DNA from: Chloroflexota bacterium
GTDB taxonomy: Bacteria > Chloroflexota > Anaerolineae > Aggregatilineales > Phototrophicaceae
Direction: 5' to 3'
Assembly (NCBI GenBank): GCA_028875185.1
Contig: JAPPFH010000073.1
Coordinates: 1 to 50,314, forward strand
DNA length: 50,314 nucleotides
Positions 41,003 through 50,253 of this stretch are shown here, piece by piece (the first letter of the stretch is position 1; each line of letters opens with the position of its first letter). The notes under the pieces are model-generated. The model had not been told where the DNA came from, did not search any database, and saw nothing but the letters and a program-made list of their open reading frames with translations. Position numbers and translations under genes: made by a program.

Positions 41003-43410
41003 TGAATCGTCCCAGCCAGCAATATCCAGAAGACGCGGCCAGCCTTCCCGCTCGCGCCGCGCCCAGCCAAATGATGATCACGTCGCCGGCCGCCTGGCGC
41101 CAATTTGTGCAGGCGCACTGGGCAATGCTGAAACAGCAAGCGGATAAAGCGGCGCTCGACACACCCTATCAGACGCTGGTCATGATGGTTTTCGCGCCGG
41201 TCATGCCCAACCCAACAACTAAGCTAACGCTGCTGCGGCGTCTGCTGAAAAAGTTCCGCTATTGTGAAGCGCTAAGCAAACGCCTGACGGAAATCTACCG
41301 AGATCGCAATTACACGCGCGCAGCCGAAGACTTGGCTAGATACGAACTCCTGCCCGACAAACTGAACAGCGATGAACAAACAGGCTTGGATTGGTTGATC
41401 GTCGCCACTGGCGGATTGGATGGGTCAGCCAATCAAGGGGCGCAGGCGATTCTATTCGCGCGCAATCTGCTGGAAACCATGCGCGACCACAGCGACTATC
41501 CCTCCGCGGTGCGCGTCCAAGCGGGCAGCATTTCGGCTGGCGGTCATGTCATCGTCGCCGGGCAAGACGTCAACATCGTCGCCGAACATTATCAAGGCAG
41601 CAAATCAGCGCTGAAGAGTTACCTGGCTGCGGTGCGCTCCGAGTGGAATATCCCGACGACGACCATCCACCCGGCATCGCAGCATCATAGCCCCGCCCTG
41701 CTCCACCAACTCTACACGCCGGTGGATATCTGGACCGACCAGCGCCAGTTCCACAGCGTCGGCGTCGAAGAGCTTAACGCGCGGCGTTTCCAGGCGATTG
41801 AGCGCGATATGGGTTATTTGCGCGGATCGGTATTTGAAGTCATCGCCATTCATCCTTTAATCGTCATCACCGGGGCGGCCGGGACGGGCAAGAGTTCATT
41901 ATGCCGCTTCATCGTTACCGCCCTCGCTTACGCCTGCGATCCGCGCGCCGAGCGGCAAGATAAGGTCAAAGGCTTGGAGATGCTGGGCGCGTCATGGATT
42001 CATGGTCCCATTCTGCCCATATACGTCAGCTTGCGCGACTTCGCCAGTTCGCCTGATTTATTCCCGCAATCGTTAAACGCGGCTTCGTCCGAGCAGCTAT
42101 TGAACTACATCAAAGGCGCGACTGGCAATCTGGCGCCGCACCTTGAAGCCTATTTGACCCAATCTGATGTGCCAACGCACGGCAGCCTGCTTGTTCTCGA
42201 TGGCCTCGACGAAGTCTACGAAGACAAGGATCGCATTATCCTGCAGCGGATCATTGAGAATTGGGCTGACCGCTTTCCCACCAGCCGCATCATCGTCACC
42301 AGCCGCACCTACGCCTACCGCCGTGATTCGCGCTGGCGCCTGTCCGAACGTTTCGCCTCCGCCGAATTGGCGCCCTTTACCTGGAAACAAGTAAAGACTT
42401 ATATCGAACGCTGGTACGCCAATGTGGCTGAGAACCGTCCCAGCGTGCTAGGCGGGCGCGCAGTCGCCGCCAAGCAGGGCGCGCTGATGGCGGCCGACCT
42501 CAACCAAGCCATACGCGAGAATCGGGCGCTCTGGCCCCTGGCGCGCCAGCCGCTGATGCTGGCGCTATTGACCTTGATCCACGAAGATTACAAGCAATTG
42601 CCTGACAAACGAGCCGAGCTTTACGAGCATACGGTGGAGCTGCTTGATCGCTGGAACATTCCATCGCCGGCGGATAAACTGCACGAGAAGCTCGCCAATA
42701 TCAATCTGGATCGCATGCGGGCGGCGCTAAAGCTGATCGCCTTCGAGTTGCATTCCGAGCAGCAATCGTATCAACGCTATCCGACCATTATTCAGCGGGC
42801 GCGTCTGCTCGACAAGCTGATTGAGCAGCAATCGCTGGGCGGTGGGCTGGGCGCCGGCATTGAGGATGTCCTGGAATATCTGGCGACGCGCAATGGCATC
42901 CTGGTTTCTGACGCGCCCGATCTCTACCGCTTCCCGCACCTCACTATCCAGGAGTACCTGGCCGCCAGCGCGCTCATCGAATTCTACGATGAATGCCGAA
43001 TGCCTTCGGAGTTAAGACCGGCCGGCGCCGAAGGCTGGACCTTCCCGGAGAATATCGTGGCGCTGCTTTGCCACGATTATGCGCGCTGGCGCAATGTCGC
43101 GCTTTTTGCCGGCGCCATCATCGCGGCCGGCAAGTGGCAAGATATGCGCTGGCAGCTGATAGACGAGCTGCTGCCGACCCGGCTGGACGGTCCCTTATCC
43201 GAACAGCAATTGCACTGCATCAGTGTTGGCGCGGAGATTTGGGGCGAGAGCTGGCTAAAATCACGAACGCGCAGCCAAACGGTCATTGAAACGCACCTGG
43301 CGCGCTGCCTGCGGCAAATCCACGGCGACGAGCGAATTGACGCGCCGGAACGCTCCAACAATTATGCCGTGCTGTCGCTGATCGCAAGAAGTCAAGCTGC
43401 GCGCGCCTGA
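41002..43410 (+). CDS. NACHT-type STAND NTPase (putative immune sensor)
   Basis: The 802-aa protein has an uncharacterised helical N-terminus (about 25-165), then the Gly-rich beta motif at about 169-197 (VRVQAGSISAGGHVIVAGQD, then VNIVAEHYQG). A NACHT module follows: Walker A ITGAAGTGKSSLCRF (Lys297), Walker B SLLVLDGLDEVYED (Asp400, with the extra acidic residues typical of NACHT) and sensor-like RIIVTSRTYAYRRD. Helical segments after it (LARQPLMLALLTLIHEDYKQ, LPDKRAELYEHTVELL, YRFPHLTIQEYLAASALIEF) are the winged-helix/helical extensions common in bacterial NACHTs. The C-terminus is helical without obvious repeats. Bacterial NACHT proteins with such architecture give phage resistance. The shared motif suggests it works with the small protein upstream. 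Confidence 0.87.
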   Translation: MNRPSQQYPEDAASLPARAAPSQMMITSPAAWRQFVQAHWAMLKQQADKAALDTPYQTLVMMVFAPVMPNPTTKLTLLRRLLKKFRYCEALSKRLTEIYRDRNYTRAAEDLARYELLPDKLNSDEQTGLDWLIVATGGLDGSANQGAQAILFARNLLETMRDHSDYPSAVRVQAGSISAGGHVIVAGQDVNIVAEHYQGSKSALKSYLAAVRSEWNIPTTTIHPASQHHSPALLHQLYTPVDIWTDQRQFHSVGVEELNARRFQAIERDMGYLRGSVFEVIAIHPLIVITGAAGTGKSSLCRFIVTALAYACDPRAERQDKVKGLEMLGASWIHGPILPIYVSLRDFASSPDLFPQSLNAASSEQLLNYIKGATGNLAPHLEAYLTQSDVPTHGSLLVLDGLDEVYEDKDRIILQRIIENWADRFPTSRIIVTSRTYAYRRDSRWRLSERFASAELAPFTWKQVKTYIERWYANVAENRPSVLGGRAVAAKQGALMAADLNQAIRENRALWPLARQPLMLALLTLIHEDYKQLPDKRAELYEHTVELLDRWNIPSPADKLHEKLANINLDRMRAALKLIAFELHSEQQSYQRYPTIIQRARLLDKLIEQQSLGGGLGAGIEDVLEYLATRNGILVSDAPDLYRFPHLTIQEYLAASALIEFYDECRMPSELRPAGAEGWTFPENIVALLCHDYARWRNVALFAGAIIAAGKWQDMRWQLIDELLPTRLDGPLSEQQLHCISVGAEIWGESWLKSRTRSQTVIETHLARCLRQIHGDERIDAPERSNNYAVLSLIARSQAARA

Positions 43411-43436
43411 GACAATCATCGCCAAAAGGAGAAGTC

Positions 43437-44627
43437 ATTAACAGCTTACGAATTGCCATGCTGCTCATACTCGCTCTCTCATTCGCGCTGGCGCAAGCGC
43501 AAGACAGCGAATCAGAAATAGTCATTGCGCGGGACGGCGCGCCCGATCCCGCCGCCATCAAGTTGACCCAGGTTGCCGCTGGCTTCAGACGGCCGCTCTA
43601 TGTAACACACGCCGGCGACGGAGCAAACCGCATTTTCCTGGTCGAGCAGGTTGGCAAGATCTGGATCCTGCAAGATGGGCGGCTGCTGCCAAAGCCATTC
43701 TTGGACATTGAGGACATCATTTCGCCCGGGGCGATCTTTAACGCTTTCTCCGAGCAAGGGCTCCTGGGACTGGCATTCCATCCGGATTACCGCGAAAACG
43801 GCAGTTTTTTCATCTACTATACGGACCGACAAGGGGGAACTGTTGTCGCGCGCTATCACGTGGATGCGAGCAATCCGAATCTAGCGGACGCCGACAGCGG
43901 CCAAGTCCTTTTTCAGCTAATGCAACCTTACGCCAATCACAACGGCGGTCATATCGAATTTGGTCCGGACGGCTACCTTTACATCGCCCTGGGGGATGGC
44001 GGCGCGGCGAACGATCCGCTGGGCGCGGGCCAAAACCGCCAGCTGCTTCTCGGTTCCATATTGCGTATTGATGTCGATGGTGGCGCACCCTATGCAATTC
44101 CGGCGGACAATCCCTTCGTCGATAACCCGGCGGCGCGCGACGAGATTTGGGCTTACGGGCTGCGCAATGTCTGGCGCTTCAGCTTTGATCGCATGACCGG
44201 CGATATGGTCATGGCGGATGTCGGGCAGAACCAGTGGGAGGAGATAAACTTTCAACCGGCGGGCAGCGCGGGTGGAGAGAATTACGGCTGGAACGTATGG
44301 GAGGGCAACCACATTTTCGCCGGCGGCGCCGCGCCAGACCACGTCCCGCCTATTTACGAATACAGCCATGCGCTCGGCTGTTCGGTAACCGGTGGCGTCA
44401 TCTATCGCGGCGCCGCGATCGCGGATTTGCGGGCGGTTTATCTGTTTGGCGATTGGTGCAGCGGGCGCATCTGGGGTTTATGGCGCGATAGCGACTTGGC
44501 CTGGCGCGCCATTGAGCTGATGAATACCGATATCCCGGTCAGCAGCTTTGGCGAGGATGAAGCGGGCGAGGTATATCTCGTCGATTATGATGGCGCCCTT
44601 TATCGCTTTGATCCCGCTGTTGGCTAA
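43437..44627 (+). CDS. PQQ-dependent aldose sugar dehydrogenase-type protein
   Basis: The exported six-bladed beta-propeller protein (396 aa from the proposed start) belongs to the soluble glucose/sorbosone dehydrogenase family. Key blocks are RPLYVTHAGDGANRIFLVEQ, GLLGLAFHPDYRENGSFFIY, the catalytic-His segment PYANHNGGHIEFGPDGYLYI, GDGGAANDPLGAGQN, EIWAYGLRNVWRFSFD, and the end YLFGDWCSGRIWGL with a Cys that may pair with the one in HALGCSVTGG. An ATG at 43458 would cut the signal peptide short. An ATT at 43437, 5 nt after GGAG, restores an Arg-containing leader (MNSLRIAMLLILALSFALAQ), so an ATT start is proposed. Sugar and cofactor use are inferred from the family. Confidence 0.82.
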   Translation: MNSLRIAMLLILALSFALAQAQDSESEIVIARDGAPDPAAIKLTQVAAGFRRPLYVTHAGDGANRIFLVEQVGKIWILQDGRLLPKPFLDIEDIISPGAIFNAFSEQGLLGLAFHPDYRENGSFFIYYTDRQGGTVVARYHVDASNPNLADADSGQVLFQLMQPYANHNGGHIEFGPDGYLYIALGDGGAANDPLGAGQNRQLLLGSILRIDVDGGAPYAIPADNPFVDNPAARDEIWAYGLRNVWRFSFDRMTGDMVMADVGQNQWEEINFQPAGSAGGENYGWNVWEGNHIFAGGAAPDHVPPIYEYSHALGCSVTGGVIYRGAAIADLRAVYLFGDWCSGRIWGLWRDSDLAWRAIELMNTDIPVSSFGEDEAGEVYLVDYDGALYRFDPAVG

Positions 44628-46000
44628 GCAAAAGCCGACGATTCATGTGAATTGCTTATGCCAGCGCGCGTCCGCTTGTATTGCGCGATCAGGGTCTTGA
44701 TCTGCAATTCGATGGGATGGTAGCGCTTCATCACCTGCTTGCCTTCGGTCTGCAATTGCAGCATGCGCGTTTCAATCTGGCGCAGCTTGGACTCGAGCTT
44801 GTAATCGCGATTCTTCCAATCAATATACGCAAGCGGAACCAGCAGAATGCAGAATGCGCCCAAGCCGTACATGACCGAGCCGTAGTCGGTTTCTCCGGTA
44901 TATTGCAGATAGAAGCCCACCGCTCCGCTGGCCAAGACCAACAGGATGTGCAGGGTCATGCGCCGGAATAGCGCGCCGCGCTTCTGACGTCTTTCCAGCT
45001 TGCGCAGCAATTTTTCCCGCTCTGGACGCAGCTCTTCCAGCTCGGCGCGAATATCCTCGACGCGCTCTCGCAGGGGCTGCCCCTCTTCAATGAAGTCATC
45101 CAGCCTGTTCTTGACCAGCCGAGCCGCTTCCCAATTGTCCATCATTCGATTGTAGTGGACCTCCAGCGCCTTGATCTGCAAGTCTAGCGGCTGGTAGCTT
45201 TGCCGGTGCTGCGCCCCTTCTTGCTTCAACTCGACGATCTCCGCTTCCAGCTTGCGTTGTCTGCGCGCGGCGCGGGTTCGCGGGTCCTTCCAATTGACGA
45301 TGACGATGGGGATCATCACGGCGCAAACAGCGGTCAAGCCAAACGCAATTAGGCTGAAGTCCCGCTGGGTGTTCCAATAGTGGAGGCCAACGACGCCGCT
45401 GGCGGCAATCAGAACGATCAGCATCCCAATCCTGCGCAAAACGAAGACGCGCTTCTTACGCCCTTCAATCTTGGTTTGCGTTTTCTCATGCTTGGCTGTT
45501 AGCGCCTCCAACTCGCTGCGAATGCCCGTCAATTGCTCGCGCGCTGGCTGTCCTTTCAGGCGCAGCGCATCGAGCCGCCGCTTGAATTGTTGAATTCGCT
45601 GCCAGTCGTCATACTGGTCTTGCCCGCCGACGAACCACTCACCTGTCTCGTCGTTGCCAAAGATGAACCGCCCGAAATCGAAACTGTAGGGCATTGGCTT
45701 GCTCGAGCCGAGGCTTCTCTCCAGATCGCTGACTTCCTCGACCAGTTGTTCGTGCAGCAGCAGCAGCAGATTGAATGGCGCGGCGCCGCGGCGCGCCTCG
45801 TCCGCTTTTGCGTCGGCGCCATTTGCGCCAAAGGTGTCCCGATGCAAGGTCAACTCAGTGCGCATCCGGCCGAGCTCCTGGCGCACGCGGCGAATACCGG
45901 CGGCGCGATCACGGGTGTTGAGATGCGGCTGGAACAGGCGCGTCACGCCAATCGCGTGCAGATCGTCCAGGTAGTCTTGGGGACTAGGCTTTTGAATCAT
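44624..46000 (-). CDS. Coiled-coil membrane protein with internal tandem duplication
   Basis: The 458-aa protein has no recognised family. It contains two copies of a module of about 150 residues. Each copy has a long coiled coil, then basic residues and two hydrophobic helices (KKRVFVLRRIGMLIVLIAAS in the first, QKRGALFRRMTLHILLVLAS in the second), then VNWKD or IDWKN, then another coiled coil ending YQPLDLQIKALEVHYNRM or YHPIELQIKTLIAQYKRT. The N-terminal 140 residues are unrelated (QDYLDDLHAIGVTRLFQPHL). It is likely an inner-membrane scaffold with both coils on one side. The ATG at 46000 is chosen over 46033 by position of the first conserved-looking block. It overlaps the sugar dehydrogenase gene convergently by 4 nt. 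Confidence 0.65.
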   Translation of the reverse strand: MIQKPSPQDYLDDLHAIGVTRLFQPHLNTRDRAAGIRRVRQELGRMRTELTLHRDTFGANGADAKADEARRGAAPFNLLLLLHEQLVEEVSDLERSLGSSKPMPYSFDFGRFIFGNDETGEWFVGGQDQYDDWQRIQQFKRRLDALRLKGQPAREQLTGIRSELEALTAKHEKTQTKIEGRKKRVFVLRRIGMLIVLIAASGVVGLHYWNTQRDFSLIAFGLTAVCAVMIPIVIVNWKDPRTRAARRQRKLEAEIVELKQEGAQHRQSYQPLDLQIKALEVHYNRMMDNWEAARLVKNRLDDFIEEGQPLRERVEDIRAELEELRPEREKLLRKLERRQKRGALFRRMTLHILLVLASGAVGFYLQYTGETDYGSVMYGLGAFCILLVPLAYIDWKNRDYKLESKLRQIETRMLQLQTEGKQVMKRYHPIELQIKTLIAQYKRTRAGISNSHESSAFA

Positions 46001-46075
46001 CAGGCAATCTCGCCGGCGCCAACCTTCGAGCAACGCAAAACGCGCCTTCCGTCCCTCGGTGGCGAATCACGGTCA

Positions 46076-46105
46076 TTATAGCATAAGCAAGACATGGCAT
46101 ATAAT
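46076..46105 (+). promoter_or_regulatory. Promoter of manA
   Basis: TTATAG (46076-46081) and a perfect TATAAT (46100-46105) are separated by 18 nt and lie 50 nt before the manA start. This supports a start downstream of 46105 rather than at 46059. Confidence 0.5.
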
Positions 46106-46154
46106 AACCGGAAGCCGTCGTATTGCTACACGGATACATGCAAAGAGTCGGAAC

Positions 46155-47102
46155 ATGGAGATGAACGCGCTCTACCCATTCAAGCTTGAGCCCGCCCTGC
46201 ATGTGAAGGTTTGGGGCGGACGGCGGCTGGCGGATTTGATGGGCAAGCCGCTGCCGACAGCCGAACCCTACGGTGAATCCTGGGAACTGCATGATACCGC
46301 CCTGGTCGTCAACGGGCCGCTGCGGGGAGCCAGCCTGGGCGAGTTAACGCGCGAATTCGGCGCTGATCTTGTGGGCGCGGGAAACGACCCAGCTGATGGC
46401 ATTCCCCTGTTGGCGAAACTCATCGACGCGAGCGATTGGCTCTCGATCCAGGTGCATCCCAATGATGAGCAGGCGCGCGAACTTGAAGGCGAGCCACGCG
46501 GGAAATCGGAAGCCTGGGTGATTCTCCACGCTGAACCGGGCGCGCAACTGGTTATCGGCTTGCGAATGGGCGCCACGCGCGAGCAAATGGCCGAAGCGAT
46601 CCGGCGCAATCGACTGGAAGCGCTCCTGGTTTACGCGGAAGTCAAAAGCGGCGATGTCTTGACCATTCCGGCGAATACGATTCATGCGCTGGGACCCGGC
46701 ATATTGGTTTACGAGATACAGCAAGCGAGCGATATTACCTATCGCCTTTACGACTGGGGGCGGCTGGGCTTGGATGGGCAGCCGCGCGAGTTGCATATCG
46801 AAAAGAGCCTGCTCGTGGCGGATCTAGAGTCGCTCCCGCGCCTGCGGCAGCCCGAGACTGAGCTGCTAGTCGATGGCGAGTACTTCCGAACATGGCGTCA
46901 CGCGCTCGCCGGCGACGCGCTCAATGTCGAATCCGAAGGCCGTTTTCAATCACTGACTTGTATCGCAGGCGCCGCACAAGTGGCAGCCGCTGAGCATGAA
47001 GAAATCGTGCTTCATAAAGGGGAGACTGGCATGATTCCCGCTTGCGTCCCATCTTTCGTCATGCGCGGCGAAGGAACGATTCTGCGCGCCTGCCAAAGAT
47101 GA
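46155..47102 (+). CDS. manA: Mannose-6-phosphate isomerase, class I
   Basis: The 315-aa cupin-fold zinc enzyme interconverts mannose-6-phosphate and fructose-6-phosphate, supplying GDP-mannose synthesis or mannose catabolism. Zinc ligands are visible in IQVHPNDEQA (Gln and His), GKSEAWVIL (Glu) and IPANTIHALGPG (His). The start block YPFKLEPALHVKVWGGRRLA and EPYGESWELHD are typical of the short bacterial (Firmicutes-like) class. The catalytic Arg region is DWGRLGLDGQPRELHIEKSL. The start was set at 46155, after the TATAAT at 46100-46105, which rules out the ATG at 46059; 46161 is an alternative. It is a single-gene unit with clpB following 105 nt later. Confidence 0.92.
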   Translation: MEMNALYPFKLEPALHVKVWGGRRLADLMGKPLPTAEPYGESWELHDTALVVNGPLRGASLGELTREFGADLVGAGNDPADGIPLLAKLIDASDWLSIQVHPNDEQARELEGEPRGKSEAWVILHAEPGAQLVIGLRMGATREQMAEAIRRNRLEALLVYAEVKSGDVLTIPANTIHALGPGILVYEIQQASDITYRLYDWGRLGLDGQPRELHIEKSLLVADLESLPRLRQPETELLVDGEYFRTWRHALAGDALNVESEGRFQSLTCIAGAAQVAAAEHEEIVLHKGETGMIPACVPSFVMRGEGTILRACQR

Positions 47103-47207
47103 ATCCATCGGCTGAATACCGATTACAGAGTTTTTACAGTCCTCTGACACTCCTCTGACGGCGCCGCCGGATAATGGTGTTGCAGCGATCCATGTGAAGG
47201 AGGTCTT

Positions 47208-49820
47208 ATGGATTTCAGCCGTTACACCAACAGAGCGCAGAGCGTGGTCCTTGTCGCGCAGCGTATCGCTGGCGAGCGCCACCACAGCGCGATTGAACCG
47301 GTGCATGTATTGCTAGGACTGCTGGAACAAGATCAAGGTTTAGCGCCGCGCATCATCCAGAAGATCGGCGCCGAGCCGGCCGCCATCCACGCGGAGCTTA
47401 CGCGAATGCTTGACAATCTGCCGCGGATCAGCCAGCCAGCCAATGGCGTCGGCATCGGTCGATCGGCAGTTCAGGTCTTCAGCCAGGCGGAAGAAGAAGC
47501 GCAGAAGATGCGCGATGAATACACCAGCACCGAGCATCTGCTGTTGGCGCTCGCCAAAGACGAGGCGATGAGCGCAATCTTGAATCGAAGCGGCATCACA
47601 TACGACGACATTTTATCGGCGCTGCAATCGATTCGCGGCCGCCAGCGCGTCACCAGCCAAGACCCGGAAGCGACTTACGAGAGCCTGGCCAAATTCGGGC
47701 GTGACCTGACCGCCGATGCGCGCCAGGGCCGGCTTGACCCGGTAATCGGTCGGGACGAAGAAATCCGGCGCGTCATTCACGTCATCAGCCGCCGCAGCAA
47801 AAACAACCCGGTGTTGATCGGCGAGGCGGGCGTGGGCAAAACAGCCATTGCCGAAGGCTTGGCGCAGCGCCTTGTCAATGGCGATGTGCCCGAGGGCTTG
47901 AAAGACAAGACAATTATCGCGCTGGATATGGCGGCGCTGGTCGCCGGCAGCAAGTTCCGCGGCGAATTTGAGGAGCGGCTGCAAGCGGTCTTGAATGAAA
48001 TCGCCGAGAGCGATGGCGCGATCATCTTGTTCATCGACGAGCTGCATAACATCGTCGGCGCCGGGCGCGCGGAAGGCTCGATGGACGCCGGCAACATGCT
48101 CAAGCCGATGCTGGCGCGCGGCGAACTGCGCATGATCGGCGCGACAACGCTGGATGAGTACCGGGCATACATCGAAAAAGACGCCGCCTTGGAGCGCCGC
48201 TTCCAGCCGATCTATGTCGATGAGCCGAGTGTCGAAGACTCGATCAGCATCCTGCGCGGGCTCAAGGAGCGCTATGAGGCGCATCACGGCGTGCGCATAC
48301 AGGATGGCGCGGTCATCGCCGCCGCCGCGCTCAGCCAGCGCTATCTGCCCGAGCGGCAACTGCCGGACAAAGCGATCGACCTCATTGATGAGGCGGCCGC
48401 GCGCCTCAAGATGGAGATCGACAGCAAACCGGTAGAGCTCGATAAACGCGAACGCCAAATCATGCAGCTGGAAATCGAACGCGCCGCGCTCACCAAAGAG
48501 CATGACGACGCATCCAAGCGCCGCCTCGAAGATCTGGATGCCGAGCTGGCTGACGCGCAAGAGGCGCTTAACAGTCTGCTAGCCATCTGGCAGCACGAGA
48601 AAGACGCGATTCAAGCGATGTCAAGCGTCAAGACTGAAATGGATGATGCGCGCATTCAACTGGAGCGCGCCGAGCGCGAAGGCAAACTGGAAGCGGCGGC
48701 GCGCTTACGCTATGGCGTCTTGCCAGATCTGGAGAAAAGGCTGCGCGAGCGCGAGGCGACCCTCGATGAAATGCGCCAGCGCGGCGGACTGATGCTTAAA
48801 GAAGAGGTGGACTCGGACGAGATCGCCGCCATTGTAAGCCGCTGGACCGGCATACCGGTGGCGCGCATGCTCGAAGGCGAAGTCCAAAAACTGCTGCGGA
48901 TGGAGGCGCGATTGCGCGAGCGCGTTGTCGGGCAAGATGATGCGGTCCGCGCGATATCAGCCGCGGTGCGCCGCAGCCGGGCGGGCTTGCAGGATCCGCA
49001 GCGGCCGGTGGGCGCCTTCCTCTTTATGGGACCGACGGGCGTGGGCAAAACGGAGATGGCGCGTTCGCTGGCGCAGTTTCTGTTTGATGCCGAGAGCGCA
49101 ATGGTACGCATCGATATGAGCGAATACGGCGAGAAACACAGCATCGCCCGCCTCATTGGCGCGCCGCCCGGTTATGTCGGCTATGAAGAAGGCGGGCAAC
49201 TGACCGAGGCGGTACGCCGCCGACCGTACTGCGTCCTGTTATTCGATGAAATCGAAAAAGCGCATCCGGATGTCTTCAACCTCTTCTTGCAAGTGTTTGA
49301 CGATGGCCGCCTGACTGATGGGCAGGGGCGCACGGTCAATTTCACCAATAGCGTGATTATCATGACCAGCAATATCGGGGGCGCATTGATCAAGCAGCTG
49401 GGCGATGCCGTTGATCGCGATGAGCAGCGCGCGGCGATATTACGCGAACTGGATCGGCATTTTCGCCCCGAGTTTCTCAATCGGCTGGACGACATCATCG
49501 TCTTTAACCGGCTCAGCCGCGAGCACATCATCAGCATCGTCGACCTTCAACTCATGCGGCTGGCGCAGATCTTGGCCGACCGGCGCATTACAATCGAACT
49601 GAGCGAAGCCGCCAAAGCGCTGCTGGCCGATTCCGGCTGGGATCCCGTCTTCGGCGCGCGACCATTAAAGCGCGCGATTCAACGGGAGTTGCAAGATCCG
49701 CTGGCGATAGCAATCCTGGAGGGCAGCATTCACGAGGGTGATCATGTGCGGGTCAATCGCGCCGAGAGCGGGAGCGCACTTTGCTTTCGGTCACAGGCTT
49801 TGGAGCCGGTCCTTAGCTAA
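47208..49820 (+). CDS. clpB: ATP-dependent disaggregase ClpB
   Basis: The 870-aa Hsp100 AAA+ chaperone rescues aggregated proteins with DnaK. Order of domains: Clp N-domain (1-145, two repeats, [20 protein letters not shown] and [20 protein letters not shown]), AAA1 with Walker A GEAGVGKT (about 204) and Walker [21 protein letters not shown], a coiled-coil middle domain (about 400-520), AAA2 with Walker A GPTGVGKT (about 606) and Walker [15 protein letters not shown], and a C-terminal domain with sensor 2 [13 protein letters not shown]. The M-domain length and the absence of a ClpP-loop (IGF/L) tripeptide that I can see favour ClpB over ClpC. A strong AAGGAGG precedes the ATG. GATAAT at 47170-47175 is a possible -10. 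No CIRCE repeat was found. It ends in a terminator. Confidence 0.93.
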   Translation: MDFSRYTNRAQSVVLVAQRIAGERHHSAIEPVHVLLGLLEQDQGLAPRIIQKIGAEPAAIHAELTRMLDNLPRISQPANGVGIGRSAVQVFSQAEEEAQKMRDEYTSTEHLLLALAKDEAMSAILNRSGITYDDILSALQSIRGRQRVTSQDPEATYESLAKFGRDLTADARQGRLDPVIGRDEEIRRVIHVISRRSKNNPVLIGEAGVGKTAIAEGLAQRLVNGDVPEGLKDKTIIALDMAALVAGSKFRGEFEERLQAVLNEIAESDGAIILFIDELHNIVGAGRAEGSMDAGNMLKPMLARGELRMIGATTLDEYRAYIEKDAALERRFQPIYVDEPSVEDSISILRGLKERYEAHHGVRIQDGAVIAAAALSQRYLPERQLPDKAIDLIDEAAARLKMEIDSKPVELDKRERQIMQLEIERAALTKEHDDASKRRLEDLDAELADAQEALNSLLAIWQHEKDAIQAMSSVKTEMDDARIQLERAEREGKLEAAARLRYGVLPDLEKRLREREATLDEMRQRGGLMLKEEVDSDEIAAIVSRWTGIPVARMLEGEVQKLLRMEARLRERVVGQDDAVRAISAAVRRSRAGLQDPQRPVGAFLFMGPTGVGKTEMARSLAQFLFDAESAMVRIDMSEYGEKHSIARLIGAPPGYVGYEEGGQLTEAVRRRPYCVLLFDEIEKAHPDVFNLFLQVFDDGRLTDGQGRTVNFTNSVIIMTSNIGGALIKQLGDAVDRDEQRAAILRELDRHFRPEFLNRLDDIIVFNRLSREHIISIVDLQLMRLAQILADRRITIELSEAAKALLADSGWDPVFGARPLKRAIQRELQDPLAIAILEGSIHEGDHVRVNRAESGSALCFRSQALEPVLS

Positions 49821-49846
49821 ATTGGGGCCGGCAATGACATTGAGCG

Positions 49847-49869
49847 GGGGCGGAGCGGCGCCCCTTTTT
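49847..49869 (+). terminator. Rho-independent terminator after clpB
   Basis: GGGGCG (49847-49852) pairs perfectly with CGCCCC (49859-49864) around a 6-nt loop and is followed by five T. It ends exactly at the last base of the convergent Trm112-like gene. Confidence 0.75.
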
Positions 49870-50108
49870 CATTCTTCGGGCGGCGGCACGGGCAGATTTT
49901 CGTCCGCGGTGTCCTTCCACTTTTCGCCCTCATCGACCAGCATCACCGGAATGCCTTCGCGAATCGGATATTTGTAGCCGCTGTCATCGCAGACGAGCCA
50001 GCAATCCTGCACCAGCCGCAGCCGGCCGGGGTCGTCGCCTTTGTCTTTGTAATGGACCGCTACTGGACAGCGGAGAATTTCCATAAGTTCATCGGATACG
50101 ACTCCCAT
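49869..50108 (-). CDS. Trm112-like small protein
   Basis: The 79-aa protein has the Trm112/YcaR pattern: SDELMEILRCPVAVHYKD, RLRLVQDCWLVCDDSGYKYP and IREGIPVMLVDEG. Eukaryotic and archaeal Trm112 activates several methyltransferases; bacterial single-domain forms are little studied. The usual first CPxC reads CPVA, so one zinc-ligand Cys is missing, although two further Cys occur in QDCWLVCDD. GGGGG lies 4 nt before the ATG at 50108; the longer open frame from 50210 has no such support. Upstream (50109-50253) nothing was recognised. Confidence 0.75.
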   Translation of the reverse strand: MGVVSDELMEILRCPVAVHYKDKGDDPGRLRLVQDCWLVCDDSGYKYPIREGIPVMLVDEGEKWKDTADENLPVPPPEE

Positions 50109-50253
50109 CTTGCCCCCAATGCTAGCCTTAAACGCTTGAGCATCAGTATAGCTTTCACAGCCGCCAGCGTCAATTCTAGCGCCGCTGATTCGCTTGCGCT
50201 CGGCAGGCATCGTCGCGTTGCGCGCCAGATTTGCGCTATGTAGACTACTACTA

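Noticed and set aside
47103-47207. CIRCE or heat-shock operator upstream of clpB
   Set aside because: No TTAGCACTC / GAGTGCTAA inverted repeat is present; only a direct repeat of CCTCTGAC (47141 and 47152) and a weak -10 were seen.
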